Assembly: GCF_018130765.1 (NCBI RefSeq)
Contig: NZ_JAFCJZ010000039.1
Span: 1 to 48,001 of the forward strand
Direction of reading: 5' to 3'
DNA length: 48,001 nucleotides
Source: Bradyrhizobium iriomotense
Lineage (GTDB): Bacteria > Pseudomonadota > Alphaproteobacteria > Rhizobiales > Xanthobacteraceae
The notes below the pieces were generated by a model, which worked only from the letters and a program-made list of their open reading frames with translations, searched no databases and was not told the DNA's origin. Within the stretch, counting starts at the first letter, position 1. The number at the start of each line of letters is the position of its first letter. The translations under genes and the position numbers were made by a program. This document shows, piece after piece, positions 8,699-16,922 of the stretch.

Positions 8699-9451
8699 TT
8701 ACGCGAACTCCGTCGCCAGCGCGCTGCCGGCCAGATAAAGGCCGAGCAGGATCATCGCGATCAGGAACCAGCGGCGGAACGCTTCCGCCGGCATCCGCGC
8801 CCGCACCGACTGACCGATGAACATGCCGGCAAAGGCCATGGCAAGGCCCACGGCGCCCGGCACGGCATTGGCCGGCGTCAGCAATCCGCCGGCGGTGAGG
8901 TTGAAGGCGAGCGCCAGCGTCGCGGTCGTGAAGAACACGCCGAGCGCCTGCACCAGCTCGTCCTTCTCCATGCCGATCGCCTGCATGAACGGCATCGACG
9001 GGATCACCTGCACGCCGGTCGAGGCCGAGATCACGCCGGTGACCACACCGACCACGCCGCCGACCCACTTCTCATTCTCAGGCGCGACGCGGAACTGGAA
9101 TTTGTTCAGGCCGATCACGGCGTAGATGACGAGCAGCACGCCGAGCACGATGGTGCCGTAGCGCGCGTGAGGGCCGGTCAGCGCGCCGGCATTGAGCCAG
9201 CAGCCGATCACGGTGCCGATCATCAGCGGCCACAGCCGCCGCAGGATGTCGCGCAAATGCGGGCCGACGAAGGTCTGCCAGATGTTGGTGACGATGGCCG
9301 GCACGATCACGATGGCGATGGCGCGGCTCGGCGCCATGTTCACCGCGAGCAGGCCCATGGACACGGTCGGCAGCCCGAGCCCGATCACGCCCTTGACGAA
9401 TCCGGCCATCAGGAAGACGGCGGCAATGATGATGAGAAGCGGGTCGATCAT
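8699..9451 (-). CDS. TauE/SafE-family sulfite/organosulfonate exporter-like permease
   Basis: A 250-residue polytopic membrane protein with about eight helices. The characteristic opening AAVFLMAGFVKGVIGLGLP and the mid-protein repeat GVVGVVTGVISASTGV match the TauE/SafE (DUF81) family, which exports sulfite, sulfoacetate and related anions. I took the ATG at 9451; an in-frame TTG at 9487 would add 12 residues. Shine-Dalgarno support is weak for both. It is divergent from a LysR-type regulator that starts 173 bp away, which suggests control by that regulator. Confidence 0.85.
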   Translation of the reverse strand: MIDPLLIIIAAVFLMAGFVKGVIGLGLPTVSMGLLAVNMAPSRAIAIVIVPAIVTNIWQTFVGPHLRDILRRLWPLMIGTVIGCWLNAGALTGPHARYGTIVLGVLLVIYAVIGLNKFQFRVAPENEKWVGGVVGVVTGVISASTGVQVIPSMPFMQAIGMEKDELVQALGVFFTTATLALAFNLTAGGLLTPANAVPGAVGLAMAFAGMFIGQSVRARMPAEAFRRWFLIAMILLGLYLAGSALATEFA

Positions 9452-9528
9452 GTAAGGCACATTGACCGATGCCGCGATCAGGCACAATCTGGAGGTTACG
9501 GAGCCAGCCTTCGTCAGTTACGAAGTCT

Positions 9529-9600
9529 AGAGCACGATCCGGACCCGCAGCGCCGCGTCAGCGCAAAGTGTGGAGCGGTTTTCCGAAAGATCGTGCTCAA
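9529..9600. repeat. GAGCACGATC...ATCGTGCTC repeat in the tauE-lysR gap
   Basis: The ends GAGCACGAT (9531-9539) and ATCGTGCTC (9591-9599) are inverted, and the centre reads AGTGTGGAGCGGTTTTCCG. This matches a repeat I recall as very common in Bradyrhizobium and Rhodopseudomonas intergenic regions. It occupies nearly half of the divergent promoter region, so promoter elements for either gene must lie around or inside it. Confidence 0.7.
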
Positions 9601-9624
9601 TCAACAAGGTTGGAGAGACCTGCC

Positions 9625-10515
9625 ATGCGTTTCGACCTCGTCGATCTCCAACTCTTCATCGCGGTCGCCGACCAGCGCAGCATCACGCGCGGCGCGGAGC
9701 GGTCACATCTGGCGCTGGCCTCGGCCAGCGCGCGCATCAAGGGCCTGGAGGATGCGCTCGGCGTCGCGCTGCTCAAGCGCGGGCGCCGCGGCGTCGAGTT
9801 GACCGCGGCCGGCGAGAGTCTGCTCGATCATGCCAGGCTCGTGCTCCACCAGATCGACGCCATGCGCGGCGATCTCGCCGGCTTTGCCAGCGGCGTGCGT
9901 GCCAGCGTGCATTTCCTCGTCAACACCTCTGGCCTGTCGGAGCACCTGCCGAAGGCGCTGGCCGGATTCCTGCACGAGCACCGCGATATCGCTGTCGACA
10001 TCGAGGAGCGCGAGAGCACCGACATCGCGGCCGCGATCACTGCGGGGGCCGCCGATCTCGGTTTCGCCGCCGAGCACGCGCTGCCCGACCATATCGAGCG
10101 CTTCGTGTTCAGCGAGGATCACCTGACATTGGTGACGTCGCGGCGCGGCCCGTTCGCCGGCCGTCGCCAGATCGATTTTCAGGAGACGGGTGCTTGCGAC
10201 TTCGTCGGGCTCACCAGCGCCACGGCGCTCCAGATGCACATTTCGAAGCACGCCGCCCGGCTCGGCATGCGCCCGCATTACCGCGCGCGCCTGCGCGACT
10301 TCGACGCGATCTGCCAGATGGTCGCCGCCGACGTCGGTATCGCGCTGGTGCCGATATCCGCCGCGCGCCGCTGCGCCAGGCTGATGCCGCTCGCCATGGT
10401 CCGCCTGCGCGATGCCTGGGCCAACCGCAAGCTCGTGATCTGCGCGCGAAGCTTCAAGACGCTGCCGAGGCCGGCCAAGATGCTGGTGGAGCATTTAAGG
10501 GCGGAGGCGGTGTGA
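9625..10515 (+). CDS. LysR-family transcriptional regulator
   Basis: A 296-residue regulator, the usual LTTR length. The winged helix-turn-helix occupies residues 1-60 (FDLVDLQLFIAVADQRSITR, AERSHLALASASARIKGLE), followed by a periplasmic-binding-protein-like effector domain (about 90-290). The ATG at 9625 has GGAGAG 8 bases upstream; the longer reading frame from 9469 runs through the repeat and is not coding. Divergent placement beside the TauE-like permease is the classic LysR arrangement and suggests that it controls that exporter in response to a small anion; the effector is unknown. Confidence 0.9.
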   Translation: MRFDLVDLQLFIAVADQRSITRGAERSHLALASASARIKGLEDALGVALLKRGRRGVELTAAGESLLDHARLVLHQIDAMRGDLAGFASGVRASVHFLVNTSGLSEHLPKALAGFLHEHRDIAVDIEERESTDIAAAITAGAADLGFAAEHALPDHIERFVFSEDHLTLVTSRRGPFAGRRQIDFQETGACDFVGLTSATALQMHISKHAARLGMRPHYRARLRDFDAICQMVAADVGIALVPISAARRCARLMPLAMVRLRDAWANRKLVICARSFKTLPRPAKMLVEHLRAEAV

Positions 10516-10559
10516 GGAGCGGACGCATTGATGTGAGCCTGCGCTGTGGCTGCGCGCAC

Positions 10560-10970
10560 AACTGCGCTCCCTCCCCCCTTGCGGGGGAGGGCGGGGGAGA
10601 GGGGTAGCCCAGGAAAAGGTCTATCTGTTGCGAAGAAGAGAGGTCGATGGAGTCCCCGTGTGGACCCCTCTCCCTAGCCCTCCCCCGCAAGGGCAGGGCT
10701 ATCGCATATGGATTTCACGAAGATTGTCCGCGGCCTTGCTCGGCCTCTCCCGCTTGCGGGAGAGGCCGACGCGCTCGCAGAGCGCGGCGGGTGAGGGCTC
10801 TCGCCACGCAGGGATATCATCCGCAATCCTCGACAATCCCGACGTGGAGACACCCCCCACCCCAGCCCTCCCCCGCAAGCGGGAGAGGGAGCCCAGTGCC
10901 GATGCCGCCGCATCGTGCACACCATATGCGATTGCGCTGCCCGCAAGGGGGGAGGGAACGCACCTGTCGC
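10560..10970. repeat. compound GC-rich repeat cluster (copy A)
   Basis: This 480-bp gene-free stretch (10516-10998) is built from short palindromes of the CCCTCCCCCGCAAG / GCGGGAGAGG type. The part from 10701 to 10955 is nearly the reverse complement of 27684-27940, with about a dozen to fifteen differences by eye. It begins with ATCGCATATGG and ends with CCATATGCGAT. No plausible coding sequence was seen in it. Confidence 0.8.
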
Positions 10971-10998
10971 GTCGTGAGGTCGTTCGCTCGTCGCGCGC

Positions 10999-11964
10999 TT
11001 ACTTCGCCGTCTCGACGCCGGCGTCCTTGATCACCTTCGCCCACTTCTTGGTCTCGTCCGCGATGAATGAGCGAAAATGCTCCGGCTCGTCGCCGACCAG
11101 CGTCGCGCCTTGCGCGGCGAGCTTCTCCTTCACCCCAGGATCCGCCATCGCCTTGGTCACGAGGGCATGCAGCGCCGTGACGATCTCCTTCGGAGTGCCC
11201 TTCGGGGCGACCATGCCGTACCAGTTCTCGACGCGCAGATCGGGAAAACCCGTTTCCGAAAGGGTCGGCACATCGGGCGCCGTCGGGGCACGTTCGGCGG
11301 AGCCGACCGCGATCGGCCGCAGCGCGCCGGCCTTGACCTGCGGCAGCAGCACGGGGAGATCGAGGAAGGTCATCTGCACCTGCTGGCCGAGCAAATCGTT
11401 CACCGCAGGCGCAGCGCCGCGATAGGGCACGTGCACGATGTCGATCTTGGCCGTCAGCTTGAACAGCTCGCCGGCGAGATGCGGCAGGCTGCCGGGGCCG
11501 GAGGAGGCGAAGTTGAGCTTTCCCGGCTGCGCTTTCGCCAGCGCAATCAGCTCGCCGATGTCCTTCGCCGGCACATTGGTGGCGACCACAAGCATTTCCG
11601 GCACGGTCGCAACCAGCGTCACCGGCGTGAGGTCGGTTTGGGTGTCGTAGGCGACCCGCTCCATGCTCGGGCTGATCGCGAGTGCGCCGGCCGAGGAGAT
11701 CGCGATGGTGTAGCCGTCGGGCGGGGCCTTCGAGACCGCATCGGTGCCGAGCACGCCGCCCTGGCCGCCGCGATTGTCGATCAGCACCGGCTGGCCCGAC
11801 AGTTCCGACATGCGCTGGCCGATCACGCGTGCGATGATGTCGTTGGGCCCTCCGGCCGGGAACGGCACGATCAGCTTGATCGGCTTTGCGGGAAAATTCT
11901 GCGCCGACGCCCATGACGGCAGCAACAGGAATAAACCAACGAGCAGCCTGCGTGAGATGGTCAT
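10999..11964 (-). CDS. TctC/Bug-family extracytoplasmic solute-binding protein
   Basis: A 321-residue periplasmic receptor of the tripartite tricarboxylate transporter family. The signal peptide (1-22, RRLLVGLFLLLPSWASA) is followed by PIKLIVPFPAGGPNDIIAR, the family hallmark, and DNRGGQGGVLGTDAV. The ATG at 11964 has GGGAGG upstream. No TctA or TctB membrane genes are nearby, so it is an orphan receptor, as is usual for this expanded family. It lies 22 bp after the hisN-like gene on the same strand and may be co-transcribed. The ligand (a carboxylate or amide in characterised cases) is unknown. Confidence 0.9.
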   Translation of the reverse strand: MTISRRLLVGLFLLLPSWASAQNFPAKPIKLIVPFPAGGPNDIIARVIGQRMSELSGQPVLIDNRGGQGGVLGTDAVSKAPPDGYTIAISSAGALAISPSMERVAYDTQTDLTPVTLVATVPEMLVVATNVPAKDIGELIALAKAQPGKLNFASSGPGSLPHLAGELFKLTAKIDIVHVPYRGAAPAVNDLLGQQVQMTFLDLPVLLPQVKAGALRPIAVGSAERAPTAPDVPTLSETGFPDLRVENWYGMVAPKGTPKEIVTALHALVTKAMADPGVKEKLAAQGATLVGDEPEHFRSFIADETKKWAKVIKDAGVETAK

Positions 11965-11986
11965 GCAAGCCTCCCGCTCGCGTTTG

Positions 11987-12769
11987 TTATTGGTTGAGCA
12001 GCTTCAGTGCTTCTTCGTGAACTCTCGCGTCCCCGGCAGCAACGATGCGGCCGCCGCCCTGGGCCGGCTTGCCTTCCCAGGTGGTGACGACGCCGCCGGC
12101 GCCGGTCACGATCGGGATCAGCGCCGCGATATCGTAAGGCTTCAACTCGGTCTCGACCACGAGGTCGACATGGCCCGCCGCCAGCATGCAATAGGAGTAG
12201 CAGTCGCCGCCATAGCGCGACAGCCGTGCGCCCTGCTCGATACGGCCGAAGATGGCGCGGTCGCGCTCGTTCATCAGCAGCGGGCTCGTGGTGTAGGTCG
12301 TGGCTTCCGCGAGCGAGGCGCAGCGGCGGACCTGGAGCCGGCGCTCGCCGGACGGACCCTTGTAATTGGCCGAGCCGTTGTCGCCGGAAAAGCGCTCGCC
12401 GATGAAGGGCTGGTGCATCATGCCGTACACCGGCGAGCCCTTGTGCAGCAGCGCGATCAGCGTGCCCCAGATCGGGAAGCCGCCGATGAAGGATTTGGTG
12501 CCGTCGATGGGGTCGAGCACCCAGACATAGTCGGCGTCCTCGCGCTCGTTGCCGAATTCCTCGCCGACGATGCCGTGCTGGGGGAAGCTCGCCTTGATCA
12601 GCCGCCGCATCACCGCCTCGGCGGCGCGGTCGGCCTCCGTCACGGGGTCGAAATCCTTGGTCTTGCTCTTGTCGTCGATCGACAGCGAGGTGCGGAAGAA
12701 CGGCAGGATGGTTTCGCCGGAGGCGGTGGCGAGCCGTCCGATGAAGGCGGAGAAGTCGATCACCGTCAC
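11987..12769 (-). CDS. hisN: histidinol-phosphatase, inositol-monophosphatase family
   Basis: A 260-residue Mg-dependent phosphatase. The metal-binding motifs are all present: GEEFG (Glu), WVLDPIDGTKSF (the DPIDGT box) and KPYDIAALIPIV near residue 215, the counterpart of WDxAA. The sequence follows HisN-type histidinol-phosphatases more closely than inositol monophosphatases (DFDPVTEADRAAE, GGFPIWGTLIAL). It would make histidinol from histidinol phosphate in histidine synthesis. The start is GTG at 12769 with GAGGAA upstream. It stands apart from other his genes, which is common for hisN. The alternative is a broader sugar-phosphate phosphatase. Confidence 0.82.
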   Translation of the reverse strand: MTVIDFSAFIGRLATASGETILPFFRTSLSIDDKSKTKDFDPVTEADRAAEAVMRRLIKASFPQHGIVGEEFGNEREDADYVWVLDPIDGTKSFIGGFPIWGTLIALLHKGSPVYGMMHQPFIGERFSGDNGSANYKGPSGERRLQVRRCASLAEATTYTTSPLLMNERDRAIFGRIEQGARLSRYGGDCYSYCMLAAGHVDLVVETELKPYDIAALIPIVTGAGGVVTTWEGKPAQGGGRIVAAGDARVHEEALKLLNQ

Positions 12770-13072
12770 GGTGAGTTCCTCAAAACGAAAGTCAGTGTGA
12801 AGCTCGCTCCTGCCTAGCTCAATTCGCCTCCCGCGTGCAGCGCTGTCTTGATTTGCACCCTGGTATTTTGGATGCCGGACGTGGCTGCCCCAGGTCAGTC
12901 ATATGCTGGCCAAATATCGATCACAGAGTTGAAAACTTAGTTCCGAATATGCCTTGTTCGTATGCAAATGACTATCAACCCATTGAAATTCCTTATCAAA
13001 GAAACTGAATCCAGGTTTCTCTTATAGCAATTGAGCCATGTGCGTATTGCATGGGAATCGGCGCAAAAGCCC
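12770..13072. other. gene-free, AT-richer stretch upstream of the small RNA
   Basis: About 300 bases contain no supported gene. The middle (roughly 12900-13040) is clearly poorer in GC than anything around it and has many stops in all frames. The promoter of hisN must lie near its left edge. Nothing else could be recognised. Confidence 0.5.
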
Positions 13073-13101
13073 TTGCACTTTGTGCGGCGCGGCCGCATAT
13101 T
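13073..13101 (+). promoter_or_regulatory. sigma-70 promoter of the small RNA
   Basis: TTGCAC (13073-13078) and CATATT (13096-13101) are separated by exactly 17 bases. The -35 box and spacing are the same as in the tRNA-Val promoter at 14918-14946. Predicted transcription start is near 13108. Confidence 0.75.
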
Positions 13102-13107
13102 GTTGCG

Positions 13108-13196
13108 GTGCGGTAGCGCTCTGCGTTACCGCTGCCCTCCTTGGGCGTTTCCTCCCTAGACTTGGGCCGCTTCTTCATTAGAAGCGGCCCTTTTTT
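13108..13196 (+). ncRNA. candidate trans-acting small RNA with anti-Shine-Dalgarno loops
   Basis: A free-standing transcription unit of about 89 nt with no reading frame. It has three stem-loops: GCGGTAGCG/CGTTACCGC around CTCTG (13110-13132, one G-U pair); GCCC/GGGC around TCCTT (13134-13146); and a perfect 11-bp terminator stem (13164-13174 with 13180-13190) followed by six T. The exposed loop of hairpin 2 and the single-stranded linker before the terminator both carry CCTCC (13136-13140 and 13151-13155), complementary to GGAGG ribosome sites. This design resembles alphaproteobacterial anti-Shine-Dalgarno small RNAs. I do not recognise a specific named family. Confidence 0.72.
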
Positions 13197-13297
13197 CTTT
13201 GGGCCTCTGCTTTCGTTTCAAAGCGCGCAGCGATCCGAAGCGCAAATGCGTTCGCGCCCGATACGCGCGCCGAGCGCGCGAGGAAAAAAGCTGTCGA

Positions 13298-14188
13298 CTA
13301 TTCCGCTGCGGCCTGGAACGGGCCGAGATCGCCGAACGGGATCGTGGTGGCCAGCATGTCGGCGAGCACGGCGAAGTCGGAGGCGACCTGCGTAAAGCGC
13401 GGGCTGCGCTCGCGCCGCCGCTCGTCCATGTAGATCGCGCGATTGAGCTCGAGCTGGACCGCGTGCAGGCCGCTCGCCGGGTTGCCGTAATGCTCGGTGA
13501 TGAAGCCACCGGCATAGGGCTTGTTGCGGCCGATCGAATAGCCGAGCCCGGTCATAGTCTCCTCGACCCGGTCGGGCAGCAGCGGCGTGCAGCTGGTGCC
13601 GTAGCGGTCGCCGATCACGACGTCGGGCCGGCGCGGCTCGTCCCTGCTGACGCCGACCGAGGGCATCGAATGGCAGTCGACCAGCACCACGGTGCCGAAC
13701 ATCTGGTGCACCTTGTTGATCAGCCGGCGCAGCGCGCGATGATAAGGCTTGTAGAGCGTCTCGATCCGCCCCAGCGCGTCGTCGACCAGGATGCGGTCGC
13801 GATAGATCTCCTGGCCGTCGCCGACCACGCGCGGAATGGTGCCGAGGCCGCCGGCGACCCGCATCGAGCGGGTATTGGCAAAGCTCGGCAGGCGGCCGCT
13901 GAACATGCGGGGGTCGAGCTCATAGGGCTCGCGATTGACGTCGACATAGGAGCGCGGAAAGTTGACCCGCACGGTCGGAAAGCCGCGCGCGCTCAAATGG
14001 CCGATCAGCTCGTCCATGAAGGAATCTTCGGACCGCCGCAGCGTCGGCAGGTCGATCCTGGAGGCGGCGAGGAATTCGTCCGGATAGGTCGAGCCGGAAT
14101 GGGGCGAGTTGAAGATGACAGGCGCGCGCCATTCGGCGGGCTCGAAGATCTCGAACGCTGGCGACATCTCGCCGTCAAACCGGGTCAT
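13298..14188 (-). CDS. N-formylglutamate amidohydrolase family protein
   Basis: A 296-residue zinc hydrolase of the FGase family. Diagnostic segments are VIFNSPHSGSTYP (residues 24-36), RRSEDSFMDEL, VNREPYELDPRMF, and VLVDCHSMPS with a metal-ligand His. The founding members hydrolyse N-formyl-L-glutamate at the end of histidine degradation, but solitary copies without hut neighbours, as here, may act on other N-acyl or formyl amides. The ATG at 14188 has GAGAAG close upstream. The gene ends about 100 bp from the small RNA terminator, in convergent orientation. Confidence 0.87.
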   Translation of the reverse strand: MTRFDGEMSPAFEIFEPAEWRAPVIFNSPHSGSTYPDEFLAASRIDLPTLRRSEDSFMDELIGHLSARGFPTVRVNFPRSYVDVNREPYELDPRMFSGRLPSFANTRSMRVAGGLGTIPRVVGDGQEIYRDRILVDDALGRIETLYKPYHRALRRLINKVHQMFGTVVLVDCHSMPSVGVSRDEPRRPDVVIGDRYGTSCTPLLPDRVEETMTGLGYSIGRNKPYAGGFITEHYGNPASGLHAVQLELNRAIYMDERRRERSPRFTQVASDFAVLADMLATTIPFGDLGPFQAAAE

Positions 14189-14539
14189 CTTCTCAGGCTT
14201 CGTCCCTTACTCAGGCTTCGCCCCCTTTGGCGCCGCACGATCCTGCATGGCCCCGGATCGAATGATTCGGCCGGTCGAGCGGTTCTTATGTGTCGTCATT
14301 GTCCGGAATCGCAACCATTCTGCCAAGCGAAAAGATGTGATGGACGCTGGAACATGTCTTAACCCTGCGGGCATCGGGGTGGGGACCGGCTGGTCCGGCT
14401 CGATTGATTCGGAGCCCGTTCGGGTTCACAAGGAGCCGACAGCGCGAGCTGTCAGGGTAAAGATTTTCACCCCAAATTTACCCTCTGTCGGTCTAACTGA
14501 CCTCTGCTGATATCCTCTGGGGATTCGACGTTTCCTGCC
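14189..14539. other. divergent promoter region between FGase gene and cpdR
   Basis: A 351-base gap with no supported gene. It contains possible regulatory symmetry close to cpdR: GGTAAA (14457-14462) and TTTACC (14477-14482), and GGTC-TAACT-GACC at 14490-14502. I cannot assign a factor to them. Confidence 0.4.
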
Positions 14540-14899
14540 ATGCCAAAGATCCTCCTCGCCGAAGACGACAACGACATGCGCCGTTTCCTGGTCAAGGCGC
14601 TGGAAAACGCCGGTTTTCAGGTCTCGTCCCACGACAACGGCATGGCCGCCTATCAGCGGCTGCGGGAAGAGCCGTTCGAGATGCTGCTGACCGACATCGT
14701 GATGCCGGAAATGGACGGCATCGAGCTCGCCCGCCGGGCCTCGGAACTCGACCCCGACATCAAGATCATGTTCATCACCGGCTTCGCCGCGGTGGCCCTG
14801 AACTCGGATTCGGACGCCCCCAAGAACGCCAAGGTGCTGTCCAAGCCCGTGCATCTGCGCGAATTGGTCAGCGAAGTGAACAAGATGCTGGCGGCCTAA
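14540..14899 (+). CDS. cpdR: single-domain response regulator CpdR
   Basis: A 119-residue stand-alone receiver domain. It has the acidic pair EDD (8-10), phosphoacceptor Asp52 (LLTDIVMPEMDG), Thr80 region (FITGF) and Lys102 (SKPVH). The sequence closely follows CpdR of Caulobacter and rhizobia, which when unphosphorylated recruits ClpXP to degrade cell-cycle regulators and is phosphorylated by the CckA-ChpT relay. Length and the typical C-terminus (LVSEVNKMLAA) support this over a generic CheY. It lies immediately upstream of tRNA-Val, which has its own promoter. Confidence 0.92.
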   Translation: MPKILLAEDDNDMRRFLVKALENAGFQVSSHDNGMAAYQRLREEPFEMLLTDIVMPEMDGIELARRASELDPDIKIMFITGFAAVALNSDSDAPKNAKVLSKPVHLRELVSEVNKMLAA

Positions 14900-14917
14900 A
14901 TCGGCCCCGTTCCGTCC

Positions 14918-14946
14918 TTGCACAGGGTCCCCTGAGCCGTTATAGG
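14918..14946 (+). promoter_or_regulatory. promoter of tRNA-Val
   Basis: TTGCAC (14918-14923), a 17-base spacer, then TATAGG (14941-14946). Expected start is near 14953, about 22 bases before the mature tRNA. A GGGTCCC/GGGACCC inverted repeat overlaps the spacer and the -10 box. Confidence 0.75.
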
Positions 14947-14974
14947 GACCCCACCCGACGCAAGTGGACTATTA

Positions 14975-15049
14975 GGGCGCGTAGCTCAGCGGGAGAGCAC
15001 TACCTTGACATGGTAGGGGTCACAGGTTCGATCCCTGTCGCGCCCACCA
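14975..15049 (+). tRNA. tRNA-Val (anticodon GAC)
   Basis: A complete cloverleaf: acceptor GGGCGCG/CGCGCCC, D-arm GCTC...GAGC, anticodon stem CTACC/GGTAG around TTGACAT with anticodon GAC, T-arm ACAGG-TTCGATC-CCTGT, discriminator A, and an encoded CCA (15047-15049). It reads GUC and GUU valine codons. No integrase gene or direct repeat of the 3' end was found, so it does not mark an integrated element here. Confidence 0.97.
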
Positions 15050-15078
15050 TCCTTCGCTCGCGAAGCGAGAGAAGGATG
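15048..15078 (+). terminator. stem-loop directly after tRNA-Val
   Basis: CATCCTTC (15048-15055) pairs with GAAGGATG (15071-15078), with an inner CTCGC/GCGAG stem around GAA. It begins inside the encoded CCA. It has no T-run, so it may act as a 3' processing or pausing structure more than as an intrinsic terminator. The 200 bases that follow hold no supported gene. Confidence 0.6.
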
Positions 15079-15288
15079 CCACGCCGAAGCCCAAAGGGCG
15101 CAGGCGGGCCTGCCGCCGCAAGCTTCGGCTCGGCAAGCCATCAACCCATCTCAATGCGAAGCGTGTCCGCCATCTCGCGCCCGCTTCATCTCCGCGACCT
15201 CCGAGCGCAGCCCGCACCTCCTGACGAGATGCGGGTGAATTGTTTGCGGCATCGGCTGCAGACGAGATGTCGCGCGGTCTTCGCCTGC

Positions 15289-16584
15289 TCACGTCAGCGG
15301 CAACAGATGGTCCGGGATCGGCACTGGCGCGGCCGGCACGAGCGATGCGACGGAAACGTGCGGCCAGGTCAGGCCGGCGAAATCGAGCATGACTTTCTGC
15401 GAGTATTGGATCTGCGCCGTCGCCACCTTCACATGGCCGCCCTTGAAGCCCTTGTTGGGGACGAACGGGATCGCAGCGACGAAGCTTGGAACCAGCGGCA
15501 CGTTGCTCTTCTGGCGCGGCTGCAGGATCACAGGCGGCGTTCCGGGCGGCAGGGCCGGCACGTCGATGTCGTAAACGACCGTCTCGATCCAGAACACCGC
15601 GTCCATCTGGAAGGCATTGGCGTTCGCGCCGTTGCCGCCGGGCGGCGGAACGGGCAAGCCCTGAAGGAACGCGATGTTCGAGGCGCCGCCGGCGAAGTTC
15701 GGCGCCTGCGGATGAGTTCCCGGCGAGGGGACGGCCGGCAAGGGTCCGCCGGAGAGCGGCGAGCCGGGCTTGGTCGACGTCTCGATGATGATGGTCTGCG
15801 TGATGGTCTGATGTGCGATCTGGTTGCGCAGCACCGTGTTCGGATCGGTGATCATGGCCTGGGTGAGCTTGCCGGAGGCCATCAGCGCGGTCAGATCCTG
15901 AGGCAGCCTGCGTGTCGTCTTGTTGGTCGCAGTCTGATTCTGGAACGGGATCTTGGTGTTCGTGCCCCCGAGGAACGGGGTGATGTCGATCGCCGCGATG
16001 GTCGGCTTGCCGGCGACCGGAGGCAGTGCCGTGCCTTGCGCAACGATCGTGGTGCCGTGCGGGATCGACGCCATGCGCGCAACGGTGAACGGTTCCTGCG
16101 GATGTGTGGTGGCCGGCACCGCCAGCCAGATGCCGGGTTCGAAGTGAATGCCCACGGGTGTTCCCGTGGTGATGTCGTTGATGGTCTGGAGATAGGGCAC
16201 ACCGTTCAGGAACGCATCCGCCTGCTGTAGCGAGCCGCGATTGGGGATCGAGCCGAGAGTGTTCGAGAACGACATCGTCTCGTCGGTGAGGTTCAATTCC
16301 AGCACGTTGTCGTCCGGGTCGGTGGTGTTGATCGGTCCCGGCATCGGCGTCGGCGTGACCTTGCTGTCGGGCCGGAAGATCGTGTTGAACCCTTGCCCGG
16401 TGAACGTGCCCGTGAAGGCCGACAGCGGACCGAGGATGGGCGGCAGGGTGATCGGCTGAGCCGCGGCTGCGGCGGCATCCGCCGCGGGCGGCTGCTCGGC
16501 AGCCCTGAACACGTTGTCGACCTGGTGGATGGAAAAGTTCGCAGTCTTGGAGAATGCGCTGGTGAGCGGCTTGGGATTGTCCAT
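15289..16584 (-). CDS. conserved protein resembling heme-binding beta-barrel (nitrobindin-like) proteins
   Basis: A 431-residue protein with no signal peptide and no membrane segment. Residues about 45-230 read like a family usually annotated as heme-binding: LGPLSAFTGTFTGQGFNTIFRP, LELNLTDETMSFS, IPNRG, HFEPGIWLAVPATT and SIPHGTTIVAQG. The second half is proline-rich and shows a likely structural domain near 320-410 (DAVFWIETVVYDIDVPAL, HVKVATAQIQYSQKVML). It is unusually poor in charged residues and rich in Pro, Thr and Asn. The ATG at 16584 has GAGGA upstream; the longer frame to 16899 is out of character. The family assignment is from memory, and no heme ligand can be pinned down. Confidence 0.6.
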   Translation of the reverse strand: MDNPKPLTSAFSKTANFSIHQVDNVFRAAEQPPAADAAAAAAQPITLPPILGPLSAFTGTFTGQGFNTIFRPDSKVTPTPMPGPINTTDPDDNVLELNLTDETMSFSNTLGSIPNRGSLQQADAFLNGVPYLQTINDITTGTPVGIHFEPGIWLAVPATTHPQEPFTVARMASIPHGTTIVAQGTALPPVAGKPTIAAIDITPFLGGTNTKIPFQNQTATNKTTRRLPQDLTALMASGKLTQAMITDPNTVLRNQIAHQTITQTIIIETSTKPGSPLSGGPLPAVPSPGTHPQAPNFAGGASNIAFLQGLPVPPPGGNGANANAFQMDAVFWIETVVYDIDVPALPPGTPPVILQPRQKSNVPLVPSFVAAIPFVPNKGFKGGHVKVATAQIQYSQKVMLDFAGLTWPHVSVASLVPAAPVPIPDHLLPLT

Positions 16585-16922
16585 GGGGTCCTCGTCATGC
16601 TGCAACTGTCGATGCCGGCGTTGCCCCGGGCCAGCCTTCCGGGCAGGCGATCGAGTCGTCATCGCGTTCGGCGTTCCGCATGTTGCAGGGCATGATCTGT
16701 CATTCACGCGCGCTCCTGCGCGCGTGCTCCCCGTATCGAGCGGCCTCACGTCGTTGACTTGGCGGCAGGTTGAACGGGCCGGCGTGAATCGAGCGTGATT
16801 TTCAACTTGCGGTTCGGGCGATATGCTATCGCTCCTCGCGGCATGGGCGCATGGACGGACCATTGCCTCCCCCCACGCCGTGTCCGAGAATGAGACCATC
16901 GATCGAATTGCAGGCGCCGCCC
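16585..16922. other. divergent intergenic region, no gene seen
   Basis: These 338 bases separate the minus-strand heme-binding-like gene from the plus-strand ATC-hydrolase gene. They contain a CGCGCG-CTCCTG-CGCGCG hairpin near 16708-16725. No convincing -35/-10 pair or gene could be identified. Confidence 0.4.

Noticed and set aside
8567..9802. Plus-strand open frame of 411 codons rich in His, Asp and Arg
   Set aside because: Starts inside a MITE-like repeat and runs antisense to the TauE-like gene; low-complexity composition reflects complementing a membrane protein.
13051..13116. Short ATG frame (about 21 codons) upstream of and into the small RNA
   Set aside because: It has no ribosome site, overlaps the promoter elements and ends within hairpin 1.
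14924..14947. GGGTCCC...GGGACCC hairpin as cpdR terminator
   Set aside because: It overlaps the spacer and -10 box of a good tRNA promoter and lacks a T-run, so it is more likely incidental or regulatory.
15020..15292. Minus-strand 90-codon frame ending over tRNA-Val
   Set aside because: Overlaps the tRNA on the opposite strand, a common source of false predictions.
14975..16899. Integrated element using tRNA-Val as attachment site
   Set aside because: No integrase and no second copy of the tRNA 3' end in the window.
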